Assembly: GCA_012729355.1 (NCBI GenBank)
Contig: JAAYDG010000027.1
Location: 1 to 41,461, forward strand
Origin: Clostridiales bacterium
Lineage (GTDB): Bacteria; Bacillota; Clostridia; Peptostreptococcales; Anaerovoracaceae
Length of the DNA: 41,461 nucleotides
Reading direction: 5' to 3'
Every line of letters starts with the position of its first letter. Positions within the stretch are counted from its first letter, which is position 1. A program made the position numbers and the translations under genes. Below the pieces are notes generated by a model. It did not search any database and was not told the origin of the DNA. It saw nothing but the letters and a program-made list of their open reading frames with translations. Positions 9,734 to 17,855 of this stretch are shown here, piece after piece.

Positions 9734-11467
9734 TTACCCTCTTTCTTCTGTGCGAACCAGCTCCGTCGCCCTCGCAACGGCATCACCGGTCTTCATTTCA
9801 GTATATGCCTCTTCTCTCCTGAGTTTGAATTCCACCAGGTTATCTCCAGCCTTTTTCCCCACCGTGATCCGAATGGGAAAGCCCAGAAGATCTGCGTCCT
9901 TGAATTTGACGCCGGGACGTTCCTCCCGATCGTCCAAACACACTTCCACGCCGGCTTTCGTGAGCTCGTCGTACATCCTGCCGGCCAGAGCCGTCTGGGT
10001 TTCGTCTTTCATATTTACCTGTACCAGCATCACGTGGTACGGGGCTACTGCCATGGGCCAGATGATCCCGTCTTTGTCGTGGTGTTGTTCCACTACGGCA
10101 GCCAGCGTGCGCGTGACGCCGATCCCGTAGCAGCCCATGACGATGGGATGCTCCTGCATGGTTTCGTCTTTATAGTATGCGTGCATGGACTCCGAGTATT
10201 TCGTACCCAGTTTGAATACCTGTCCCACCTCGATGCCTCTGGCCACCTTGACGGGCTCTCCGCATACAGGACAGGGATCGCCCTCCTGCAGCAGCTTCAG
10301 ATCCACGATGATATCCGCTTTGTAATCTCTTCCGTAATTGACATTGATCAGATGGTAGCCTTCTCTGCAGGCGCCGGCGCACAGGTTTTTGGCCTCCACC
10401 AGTTCGCTGTCCACGATGATCATACAGTCGTGAAGACCCGTAGGCCCTGTAAATCCGCCTACGCACCCCGTGGCCTCGTGCATCGCCGACTCATCGGCGA
10501 ATTCCACGGCAAACTCCGGAACCTTCAGTGCATTGACCAGCTTGGTCTTGTTGAGCTGCCGGTCTCCGCGAATGAAAACGGCCGCATAATCGGGCGCCGC
10601 ATCCTCTCCTCTGTACACGGAGAACAACAGCGCTTTGATGGTCTGTTCTTTGGAAATGCCCAAAAACTCCGCCACGGCTTCGATCGTCTTGGTTCCCGGT
10701 GTTTCCACCTCCTGGAGGGGAAGCTCTTCGACCCGGGGCATCACCGCATCCCGAAACGCTGCCCGTTCGGCCGTTGCAGCCATATCGCAGCTGTCGCAGT
10801 AGACGATCTCGCTTTCTCCCACTTCCGATAACGCGCAGAACTCGTGGGAATTGCTGCCTCCGATGGCGCCGGTGTCGGCTTCTACCGCCCGATACGTCAA
10901 TCCGCAGCGATCGAATACCTTTTGATAGGCACTGTACATGTCCCGATAACTCTTTTCCAAACCCGCTTCATCCCGATCGAAGGAATAGGCATCCTTCATA
11001 ATAAATTCCCGGCTGCGGATCAACCCGAAACGCGGGCGTGCTTCGTCCCGGTACTTGGTCTGGATCTGGTAGAGATTGAAGGGCAACTGCCGATAGGAAC
11101 TCACGTTCTGGCGAACGGTGTCCGTGAACACTTCCTCGTGGGTGGGCCCCAGACAGAACTCCCTTTCGTTCCGGTCTTTCAAGCGCCAGAGCTCGGGACC
11201 GTAGGCGTACCAGCGGCCGGATTCCTGCCAGAGTTCCGCCGGCTGGACCGCCGACATGAGGATCTCTTGGCCTCCGGCGGCATCCATCTCCTGACGGACG
11301 ATGTTTTCTATTTTACGAAGGCTCCGGGATCCCAGAGGGAGAAATCCGTAGACGCCCGACACCAGCTTCCGGATCATGCCGCTGCGAAGCAGCAGGACGT
11401 GACTGGAGATCTCCGCCTCGGCGGGGACTTCTCTCAGCGTGTGCAGGTACATGTTGGATGCTTTCAT
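9734..11467 (-). CDS. proS: Prolyl-tRNA synthetase
   Basis: MKASNMYLHTLREVPAEAEISSHVLLLRSGMIRKLVSGVYGFLPLG..., FCLGPTHEEVFTD, class II motifs, internal editing-domain region. Confidence 0.96.
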   Translation of the reverse strand: MKASNMYLHTLREVPAEAEISSHVLLLRSGMIRKLVSGVYGFLPLGSRSLRKIENIVRQEMDAAGGQEILMSAVQPAELWQESGRWYAYGPELWRLKDRNEREFCLGPTHEEVFTDTVRQNVSSYRQLPFNLYQIQTKYRDEARPRFGLIRSREFIMKDAYSFDRDEAGLEKSYRDMYSAYQKVFDRCGLTYRAVEADTGAIGGSNSHEFCALSEVGESEIVYCDSCDMAATAERAAFRDAVMPRVEELPLQEVETPGTKTIEAVAEFLGISKEQTIKALLFSVYRGEDAAPDYAAVFIRGDRQLNKTKLVNALKVPEFAVEFADESAMHEATGCVGGFTGPTGLHDCMIIVDSELVEAKNLCAGACREGYHLINVNYGRDYKADIIVDLKLLQEGDPCPVCGEPVKVARGIEVGQVFKLGTKYSESMHAYYKDETMQEHPIVMGCYGIGVTRTLAAVVEQHHDKDGIIWPMAVAPYHVMLVQVNMKDETQTALAGRMYDELTKAGVEVCLDDREERPGVKFKDADLLGFPIRITVGKKAGDNLVEFKLRREEAYTEMKTGDAVARATELVRTEERG

Positions 11468-11468
11468 A

Positions 11469-12641
11469 CTATCTTTCTTCCTTGCTTGCAGTTTCTCTGA
11501 TGTAGCGTATATCCGGCCCATCGGCCGGCTGACAGATCAAAGCCGTCGCCAGAGCGGCCATGCCTTCGCCCCGTCCGGAAAAGCCCAATCCTTCCTGGGT
11601 CGTTGCTTTGATGCTCACATCGGCTGCGTCGATGTCCAATGCCCGAGCCATCCGCAACCGCATTTCCTCGATGTAGGGAGCGATTTTCGGCTGTTCGCAG
11701 GAAAGTGTAGCATCAATAGAGGAAATTGTAAAGCCGGCGTCCTGCAGCAGCCGTGCCGTGTGCGCCAAAAGTGTCTTGCCGGACATGTTTTGACAGCGAT
11801 CGTCACTGTCCGGGAAATGCAGGCCGATATCCCCCATGGCTGCCGCACCCAACAGGGCGTCCGCTACTGCGTGGGCGATCACATCTGCATCGCTGTGGCC
11901 GAGAAGTCCCTGCTCATAGGGAATTTCCACACAGCCCAGCCAGAGCGGCCGTCCGGAGACAAGTCGATGAACGTCATATCCGATGCCGGTGCGATAGCGC
12001 ATGGGCAAGTCCTCCCGATTCGTTACTTTGATATTTCCGTAGCTGCCTTCCACCAGGCTCACTTCGATGCCGATGAGTTCCATCAGGGAAGCTTCATCGG
12101 TGACAGTCCGGCCCTCGGCTTCCGCTTTGACGAACCCCTGTTCCAGCAGATCCTTGCGGAATCCCTGCGGAGTCTGCACTTCGTAGAGTTCTGAACGGTC
12201 CAGCGTCTGATCCCGGGTTCGAAGCGTAGCGATCGGCGCCACACAGGGGATGGCTGCACCGGTTTTTGAGACGCCTTCCAATACCCGCCGGATCATTGCC
12301 CGGGTAATAAAAGGTCTGGCGCCGTCATGGACCAGTACGATATCCACATCCCGGGGCAGACTACGAAGGCCGTTTGCCACGGAATCCTGGCGGCGTCGGC
12401 CGCCTTCGGCAACGATAATTTCTTTTTCCGTGGATCCGAAAAGCGCCTCGGACACCGGCGCGTTCTTCTCTCCCACATAGACGAGACAGTCGATTTCTTC
12501 GCATCGCAAAAACACCTTTGAAGCCAGAACGGCCATTGGTGTTCCGTTGATTTTGATATGCTGTTTCAAAACGCCGCCGCCCATTCGGCTTCCCGAACCG
12601 GCAGCGGCAATGATGACTGCGACTTTTTGATTGGCGATCAT
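11469..12641 (-). CDS. ispDF: Bifunctional IspD/IspF (MEP cytidylyltransferase / MECDP synthase)
   Basis: N-terminal IspD (VAVIIAAAGSGSRMGGGVLKQHIKI, VLVHDGARPFI) fused in frame to C-terminal IspF (RTGIGYDVHRLVSGRPLWLGCVEIPYEQGLLGHSDADVIAHAVADALLGAAAMGDIGLHFPD). Confidence 0.95.
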   Translation of the reverse strand: MIANQKVAVIIAAAGSGSRMGGGVLKQHIKINGTPMAVLASKVFLRCEEIDCLVYVGEKNAPVSEALFGSTEKEIIVAEGGRRRQDSVANGLRSLPRDVDIVLVHDGARPFITRAMIRRVLEGVSKTGAAIPCVAPIATLRTRDQTLDRSELYEVQTPQGFRKDLLEQGFVKAEAEGRTVTDEASLMELIGIEVSLVEGSYGNIKVTNREDLPMRYRTGIGYDVHRLVSGRPLWLGCVEIPYEQGLLGHSDADVIAHAVADALLGAAAMGDIGLHFPDSDDRCQNMSGKTLLAHTARLLQDAGFTISSIDATLSCEQPKIAPYIEEMRLRMARALDIDAADVSIKATTQEGLGFSGRGEGMAALATALICQPADGPDIRYIRETASKEER

Positions 12642-12651
12642 GGACAGGTCC

Positions 12652-13779
12652 TCACGAATGCTGGATTTTCGGTTTAGCGAATATCATTCTGCCCGCCGAG
12701 GTCTGCAGGACGCTGGTAACGGTGGCTTCGATCGTCTTGCCGATGTGCTTTCTGCCGTCTTCCACCACGATCATCGTGCCGTCGTCCAGATAGGCTACGC
12801 CCTGATTGTTTTCTTTGCCTTCCTTTACGAGAAAGATTTGCATATCCTCTCCGGGCAGGACCACCGGTTTGACCGAATTGGCCAGCTCGTTGATATTCAG
12901 CACGCCCACGCCTTTGATCCCGGCCACTTTATTCAGGTTGAAGTCGTTGGTCACGACCATTCCCTTCATGATCTGAGCCAGTTTCAACAGCTTGACATCC
13001 ACTTCGGGGATGTCGTCCAGCGCTTTTTCCGTATCGGTGTTGTAGATCTCGATCCCGTATTCGGCCTGGATCTTGTTCAGCACGTCCAAACCACGGCGCC
13101 CGCGATTCCGTTTCAGGGAATCCGAGGAATCCGCGATGTGGCGCAACTCCACCAGCACGAACTCGGGAATCACGATGTCTCCTTCGAGAAAGCCGGTCTT
13201 CAGGATGTCTGCGATCCGTCCGTCGATGATGACGCTGGTATCCAGTATTTTGGGGGAAGCGGAACTGCTTTTCCCCTTGCCTTTTGCTGCCTGGTCCTTT
13301 TGTGTAAGTCCCACGAGCCAGGAAGGTCTCACGTCCTCGCCGCTTTTCTTTCGGGAAATGCTTACACCCAGTGATCCGAAGAAAAAGTACAATAATGTCG
13401 ATAGGATGGTGTTGATGTAGGCTGTTTGAAGTACCTCGATCTCATTAATAATCTGCGAGACCAGGTATGCGACTACAAGACCGCATATCAGACCGATTGC
13501 CGCCGGAAGGATCTCGTTCGCCGGAATCTTTAAGATATCCGACTCGATATTCCGAGCGATTTTTTCCCCTCTTTTACGAAGCACCGCATAAAAATAAAAG
13601 AAAATAAGTCCGAACGTTCCCACAAACACGGCAATCACCAGTGTTTTTTCGCTGGGAGTCATGATCCATTTGGCACCCAAACGCTCTGCGAGATCGAAAT
13701 TGATGAGAAATATGGACACTCCGTAACCAAACAGCATTCCACAAAAGGCAAAAACTACGCGGAATACTTTTTCTAACAA
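12652..13779 (-). CDS. PIN/TRAM-domain membrane protein (YacL-like)
   Basis: N-terminal TM helices, PIN domain (KILDTSVIIDGRIADILKTGFLEGDIVIPEFVLVELRHIADS), C-terminal TRAM. AAAGGAGG followed 7 nt later by TTG supports a TTG start at 13779 rather than the ATG at 13800. Confidence 0.88.
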   Translation of the reverse strand: MLEKVFRVVFAFCGMLFGYGVSIFLINFDLAERLGAKWIMTPSEKTLVIAVFVGTFGLIFFYFYAVLRKRGEKIARNIESDILKIPANEILPAAIGLICGLVVAYLVSQIINEIEVLQTAYINTILSTLLYFFFGSLGVSISRKKSGEDVRPSWLVGLTQKDQAAKGKGKSSSASPKILDTSVIIDGRIADILKTGFLEGDIVIPEFVLVELRHIADSSDSLKRNRGRRGLDVLNKIQAEYGIEIYNTDTEKALDDIPEVDVKLLKLAQIMKGMVVTNDFNLNKVAGIKGVGVLNINELANSVKPVVLPGEDMQIFLVKEGKENNQGVAYLDDGTMIVVEDGRKHIGKTIEATVTSVLQTSAGRMIFAKPKIQHS

Positions 13780-13837
13780 CAGGTTGCCTCCTTTCCGCAT
13801 TCTGTTTTTTGTATCGTTTTATCTATGATCATATCCG

Positions 13838-13865
13838 GGAGACGGTCGGGGTTTACACCGTCTCC
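13838..13865 (-). other. Hairpin across the 3' end/stop codon of carD
   Basis: Perfect 9-bp inverted repeat GGAGACGGT/ACCGTCTCC with 10-nt loop; no following U-tract. Confidence 0.5.
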
Positions 13866-14326
13866 TCGAGGATTCCCTCTACGATATCTTCCCTCAGATC
13901 CTGAACCAGAACGATCTCGCTGATCAGGATCTGCCTGGCATTCGTGAGCATTTTCTTTTCTCCCGTCGACAACTTCTTGACCCGGTCTACCCGCATGAGG
14001 TTTCGGACCACCTGCGCGACCTGTGCGATGTCTCCGGTTTTGAGCAAATCCATATTTTCCCGAAAACGACGGTTCCAGTTGTCGTCCATTTCCGACGATT
14101 CTTCTCCCAGAAGTCTGTATACTTCCTCCAGTTCCTCCGGGGATACGATGGGCCGGATCCCGGCCTCGTCGGCGTGCCCTACCGGGACCATCACCTTCAT
14201 ATTCCCGTAGGGAATGTGCAAAATATAGTAAGCTCTGGTTTCACCCAGAACTTCCTTTTCTTCGATCTTTTCAATGATTCCTGCGCCGTGCATTGGATAC
14301 ACGACTTTATCTCCGATGGCAAACAT
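13853..14326 (-). CDS. carD: CarD family transcriptional regulator
   Basis: MFAIGDKVVYPMHGAGIIEKIEEKEVLGETRAYYILHIPYGNMKVMVPV: CarD/CdnL RNAP-interacting domain; GGGAGG ribosome-binding site. Confidence 0.93.
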   Translation of the reverse strand: MFAIGDKVVYPMHGAGIIEKIEEKEVLGETRAYYILHIPYGNMKVMVPVGHADEAGIRPIVSPEELEEVYRLLGEESSEMDDNWNRRFRENMDLLKTGDIAQVAQVVRNLMRVDRVKKLSTGEKKMLTNARQILISEIVLVQDLREDIVEGILEETV

Positions 14327-14333
14327 AGAATTC

Positions 14334-14361
14334 CTCCCGACACTATTATATCTGTCGGGAG
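14334..14361. promoter_or_regulatory. Perfect 9-bp dyad centred on the carD -10 box (candidate operator)
   Basis: ctcccgaca-N10-tgtcgggag (14334-14342 / 14353-14361); the centre coincides with the centre of the -10 hexamer at 14345-14350. Confidence 0.7.
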
Positions 14362-14373
14362 ATGAATAGTCAA
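14345..14373 (-). promoter_or_regulatory. carD sigma-A type promoter
   Basis: Minus strand TTGACT - 17 nt - TATAAT; ATG lies 18 nt downstream of the -10 box. Confidence 0.85.
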
Positions 14374-14398
14374 CCAAACAAAAATAAATGATAGTCTA

Positions 14399-15901
14399 TC
14401 ATAAGGGTTTCACCCTGTCAACTATATTTTCCCGTTCCAATGTAAACCAGAAACTGCTGCCTTCGCCCTCTCTGCTGTCCACACCGAAGTCGGCGCCGTG
14501 GCGCTGCAGGATCTCCTTCGTGATGGATAATCCCAGCCCGGATCCCTTGGAAAGCGCTCTCGCATTCTGTTTGCTTGCCCGCTGATAGCGGCCCCAGATG
14601 CTGTCCAGTTCGTCGGCGGGGATTCCGATCCCCCGGTCTTCCACCGTGATCCGGATCCGATGCCCTTCTTCCCGCAACGCCACGCGGATCGTCTTATCGT
14701 CGTCGCTGTACCGGACCGCATTGGCGACCAGATTGTACAGCGCCTGCGACAAACGGCGGACATCGCCCCGGATCCACACCGGCTCCGGTGGCACGTCCAG
14801 TTCAAACCGGTAGGAATCCAGTTCCTCCAGCACACGGAATGCAGCCAGCACGTGATCCGTCAACACCTTCGCATCCAAGAGCTCCATCTCCATGGCATCC
14901 ACCCCGGACTGAATTTTTGACAGCGTCAGGATATCGCCCACCAGCGCATCCAAACGATCGGCTTCTTCGATGATCACGCCCAGATGGGTATTCCGCTTCT
15001 CCGGATCGTCTCCTGAAATATCCCGGATCAGCTCCGCATAGGATTTGACCATGGTGAGCGGCGTGCGCAGATCGTGGGAAACATTGGCCAGCAAATCCCG
15101 CTGGAGATCTTCCGCTTTGGACAGTTCCTGCGCCGCATGGGTCAGCGTTCCGGCCAGTTCGTCGATCTCCGTGTAATGTCCTCCCTGAAAGTGCACGCTG
15201 TACTCGCCGCGCGCCAGCTGTTCGGCGCTGTCCCGGATCCGGATCAGGGGCCGGGACAGGCGGCCGGACAGCCACAGAGCCAGCAGCACCGCCAGCAACA
15301 AGGATGCGGCAGTGACCAGCAGAAGCTGCTGCGCCAAAATCTGCACCGTTGTATCCACGGGATACAAGGGCGCAAACGCATAAATGAACAGATCTTCCCT
15401 GTAGTCACTTTCCGTCAGAACAGCATAGACCAACGTGCGGCTGTCTTGTCTTGCATTCTCCACGTAGAAGTACGCCTTTTTTTCCGGGCTGGCCAAAATG
15501 AGGGCCCGAGCCTTTGTCAACTCCGCCGCACCGCCGATGAACATGCGGCCCGGCCGTTCCGAGTCGGTGGAAGAGGTGATGCGCAACAGACCGTCCGATG
15601 TCTCCAGATAAAAATACGTGTCGTTTTCGTAAGACAGCTCCCAAACATCCGCGCACAACTGATCCACGTTCAGCTCCGGGTTGTAGGCATACGTGCGGGA
15701 TACGGATTCCACCAGTCTTTGGACCTGCCTTTTCATGGCCGATTCGTAATACGTGTCTAAAAAGGCGATCTGAAGCATCCAAAGGACCGCCATCAAGATC
15801 ACTGCAAACAGCAGGAAATACAACGTGAGCTTAAATTGCAGGCTCTTCGTATCGATCTTTCGCTTTTTCACCGGGTTAAACCCGATCTTCGTCGTCTTCA
15901 A
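14399..15901 (-). CDS. Sensor histidine kinase (HAMP, HisKA, HATPase_c)
   Basis: Two TM segments, LLANVSHDLRTPLTMVKSYAELIRDISG H-box, NLVANAVRYS N-box, EDRGIGIPADEL and GSGLGLSITKEI G-boxes. Start uncertain (TTG at 15901). Confidence 0.92.
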   Translation of the reverse strand: MKTTKIGFNPVKKRKIDTKSLQFKLTLYFLLFAVILMAVLWMLQIAFLDTYYESAMKRQVQRLVESVSRTYAYNPELNVDQLCADVWELSYENDTYFYLETSDGLLRITSSTDSERPGRMFIGGAAELTKARALILASPEKKAYFYVENARQDSRTLVYAVLTESDYREDLFIYAFAPLYPVDTTVQILAQQLLLVTAASLLLAVLLALWLSGRLSRPLIRIRDSAEQLARGEYSVHFQGGHYTEIDELAGTLTHAAQELSKAEDLQRDLLANVSHDLRTPLTMVKSYAELIRDISGDDPEKRNTHLGVIIEEADRLDALVGDILTLSKIQSGVDAMEMELLDAKVLTDHVLAAFRVLEELDSYRFELDVPPEPVWIRGDVRRLSQALYNLVANAVRYSDDDKTIRVALREEGHRIRITVEDRGIGIPADELDSIWGRYQRASKQNARALSKGSGLGLSITKEILQRHGADFGVDSREGEGSSFWFTLERENIVDRVKPL

Positions 15902-16565
15902 ATTTATACCCGATCCCTCTCACGGTAACGATGCGATCCCGATAAGAACCCAATCTGCCCCGAAGATTCTTGATGTGCGTATCGATGGTCCGGTCATCGC
16001 CGAAATAGTCGTATCCCCAGATATCCCGGAGCAGTTTGTCCCGGGACATGGCAATATCCCGATTGCGGATCAGGTACGCCAGCAATTCGTATTCTTTCAG
16101 TGTCAGGTCGATGCGCGCTCCGTCCAGTGTGACGGTCCTGGAGGCGGTATGCACCACCAGACCGCCGGAGCGAAATTCCGGGGCATCCATATTCTCCAGG
16201 CTGCGCTTCCGCCGGGCCAATACCGCCGAAATTCTGGCCATCAGCTCTTTGGGGCTGAATGGTTTGACCACGTAATCGTCGATGCCCAGTTCAAAGCCGA
16301 ACAGCTTGTCGTACTCTTCCCCCCGGGCCGACAGCATGATCACCGGCACATCTTTTTCCCGGCGGATCTCTTTGCAGGCCGTGAATCCGTCCAGCCTGGG
16401 CATCATGATATCCAGGATGATCAGGTCGAAATCCTCGTTCAGCGCCATCGTAACCGCTTCCATGCCGTCTGCGGCTTCCCGCACCTCATGATGATTGAAT
16501 TCGGCATATTCCCGAATCACATCCCGGATTTTTTCTTCGTCATCCACGATCAGTATTTTGGCCAT
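15876..16565 (-). CDS. OmpR/PhoB family response regulator
   Basis: MAKILIVDDEEKIRDVIREYAEF... LIILDIMMPRLDG... VPVIMLSARGEEYDKLFGFELGIDDYVVKPFSPKELMAR plus C-terminal winged-helix DIWGYDYFGDDRTIDTHIKNLRGRLG. Confidence 0.95.
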   Translation of the reverse strand: MAKILIVDDEEKIRDVIREYAEFNHHEVREAADGMEAVTMALNEDFDLIILDIMMPRLDGFTACKEIRREKDVPVIMLSARGEEYDKLFGFELGIDDYVVKPFSPKELMARISAVLARRKRSLENMDAPEFRSGGLVVHTASRTVTLDGARIDLTLKEYELLAYLIRNRDIAMSRDKLLRDIWGYDYFGDDRTIDTHIKNLRGRLGSYRDRIVTVRGIGYKFEDDEDRV

Positions 16566-16602
16566 GCGGTGCTCCCTTCTCTCTCGCCTATTGTAAAACC
16601 GT

Positions 16603-16619
16603 TCTGTGTCATCTCTGTG
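16603..16619. promoter_or_regulatory. 11-bp-period direct repeat upstream of the response regulator
   Basis: TCTGTG (16603-16608) and TCTGTG (16614-16619), N5 spacing, 38 bp upstream of the response-regulator start. Confidence 0.35.
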
Positions 16620-16632
16620 AACCTATGGTAAA

Positions 16633-16663
16633 AACGGTATGAAGCGGGCAGCCTCATACCGTT
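16633..16663 (-). terminator. Rho-independent terminator after the HlyD-type gene
   Basis: Minus strand AACGGTATGA / TCATACCGTT perfect 10-bp stem ending in U-rich TTTTTACC. Confidence 0.8.
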
Positions 16664-16670
16664 TCGATTC

Positions 16671-17759
16671 TCATTTTTCCTTGATCCGCGTGCCGTCGGT
16701 CAGGTCCGACGGAGGCGAGGCCAAGACCCGGTCTCCCGGGGACAGCCCGTCGGTGATCTCGATATACTCTTCGCCTTCCAGGCCGGTCTCCACCTGCTTT
16801 TGGACAGCCTTTCCGCCGTCCGCCACGTACACATAGGACGATTCTTCGATGGAAAAGACTGCGGCGAGGGGGAGCGACAGGACCTGCTCCGCCTCCCGGA
16901 CGATGATGCGGACATCCACGCTGCTGCCCAGTCTGGGGGCCGCCTCTTCCGGCAGCGCCACTTCGACCCGGACCCGCTTCTGCACGATGCCCAGAGAAGA
17001 AACGTGATCCGTGGCTTTGATGCCGATATGGTCCACCCGCGCCTGATCTGTGATCAGGGTTCCGTCAGACAGTACCGACGCATGCATCCCTTCGGCAATC
17101 TGGTCCGCATCGGAGGAGATCATGTGGAGCAGCACGATACGATCCTCCAGTCCGCCCACTTCGGCCAGAGATGTTCCCGGTGCCGCCGTCTCTCCTTCGC
17201 GCACGTACACGGCAGTGATCACGCCGGACAGCGGAGAAATGACACCGTCAGCCCCGGTAGCGCTGCTGAGGCTGTCGGCAGAATAGCCCAGAGAAGTCAG
17301 CTGGGCGGACAGTTGCCTGGTAACCGCCAGAGACTGGGTGTATTCCAGCCGGCTGACAGCCCCTTCTTCGTATAGGATACGGTTGCTGTCCGACAGGGCT
17401 TTTGCGGCGATATACTGGGCGTAAACGCCCTGGGCTTGCGCCCGGATGCCTGCCACTTCCGCCGTCGGAGCAAAATCGCTGAAAGACAGGATCAAATCTC
17501 CGGCCCGGACTGTCTGGCCCTCCTGCACAAGGATCTCGCCTACGGTTCCCGAACCTTTGGCCACCACGGTCACGGCGCTTCTGGATTCCACCTGCCCGGC
17601 CTCCTCCACGATCTCGTGCACATCCCGAAGCTGCGCATCCGTCAATACGACTTCCGTTCCGCCGGTCAGATAGAACCCTGCGGCGCCCAGCGTCGTTGCA
17701 ATGAGGATCGCAAACAAAAGGATCCCATGCTTTTTTGTGAGCTTTTTGATCTTTTTCAT
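16671..17759 (-). CDS. HlyD/RND-type periplasmic adaptor subunit
   Basis: Single N-terminal TM; biotinyl-lipoyl-like VVAKGSGTVGEILVQEGQTVRAGDLILSF and DGVISPLSGVITAVYVREGETAAPGTSLAEVG. Confidence 0.87.
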   Translation of the reverse strand: MKKIKKLTKKHGILLFAILIATTLGAAGFYLTGGTEVVLTDAQLRDVHEIVEEAGQVESRSAVTVVAKGSGTVGEILVQEGQTVRAGDLILSFSDFAPTAEVAGIRAQAQGVYAQYIAAKALSDSNRILYEEGAVSRLEYTQSLAVTRQLSAQLTSLGYSADSLSSATGADGVISPLSGVITAVYVREGETAAPGTSLAEVGGLEDRIVLLHMISSDADQIAEGMHASVLSDGTLITDQARVDHIGIKATDHVSSLGIVQKRVRVEVALPEEAAPRLGSSVDVRIIVREAEQVLSLPLAAVFSIEESSYVYVADGGKAVQKQVETGLEGEEYIEITDGLSPGDRVLASPPSDLTDGTRIKEK

Positions 17760-17781
17760 GTCGTTGCCCTTCTTCTTTCAT

Positions 17782-17810
17782 AGTGTAGCACAGCCGGCGA
17801 CTCGCTTCAA
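17782..17810 (-). promoter_or_regulatory. Putative promoter of the HlyD-type gene with inverted repeat at the -35
   Basis: Minus strand TTGAAG - 17 nt - TACACT with TGC extended -10; GCTTCggattGAAGC overlaps the -35. Confidence 0.5.
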
Positions 17811-17855
17811 TCCGAAGCAACGGGAACGAGCCGCCCCGGTGAAAGGAAGCATCGG

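Noticed and set aside
14388-14402. atgatagtctatcat palindrome after the histidine kinase gene as a terminator
   Set aside because: AT-only short stem with minimal loop overlapping the stop codon; followed by T-rich sequence but thermodynamically weak.
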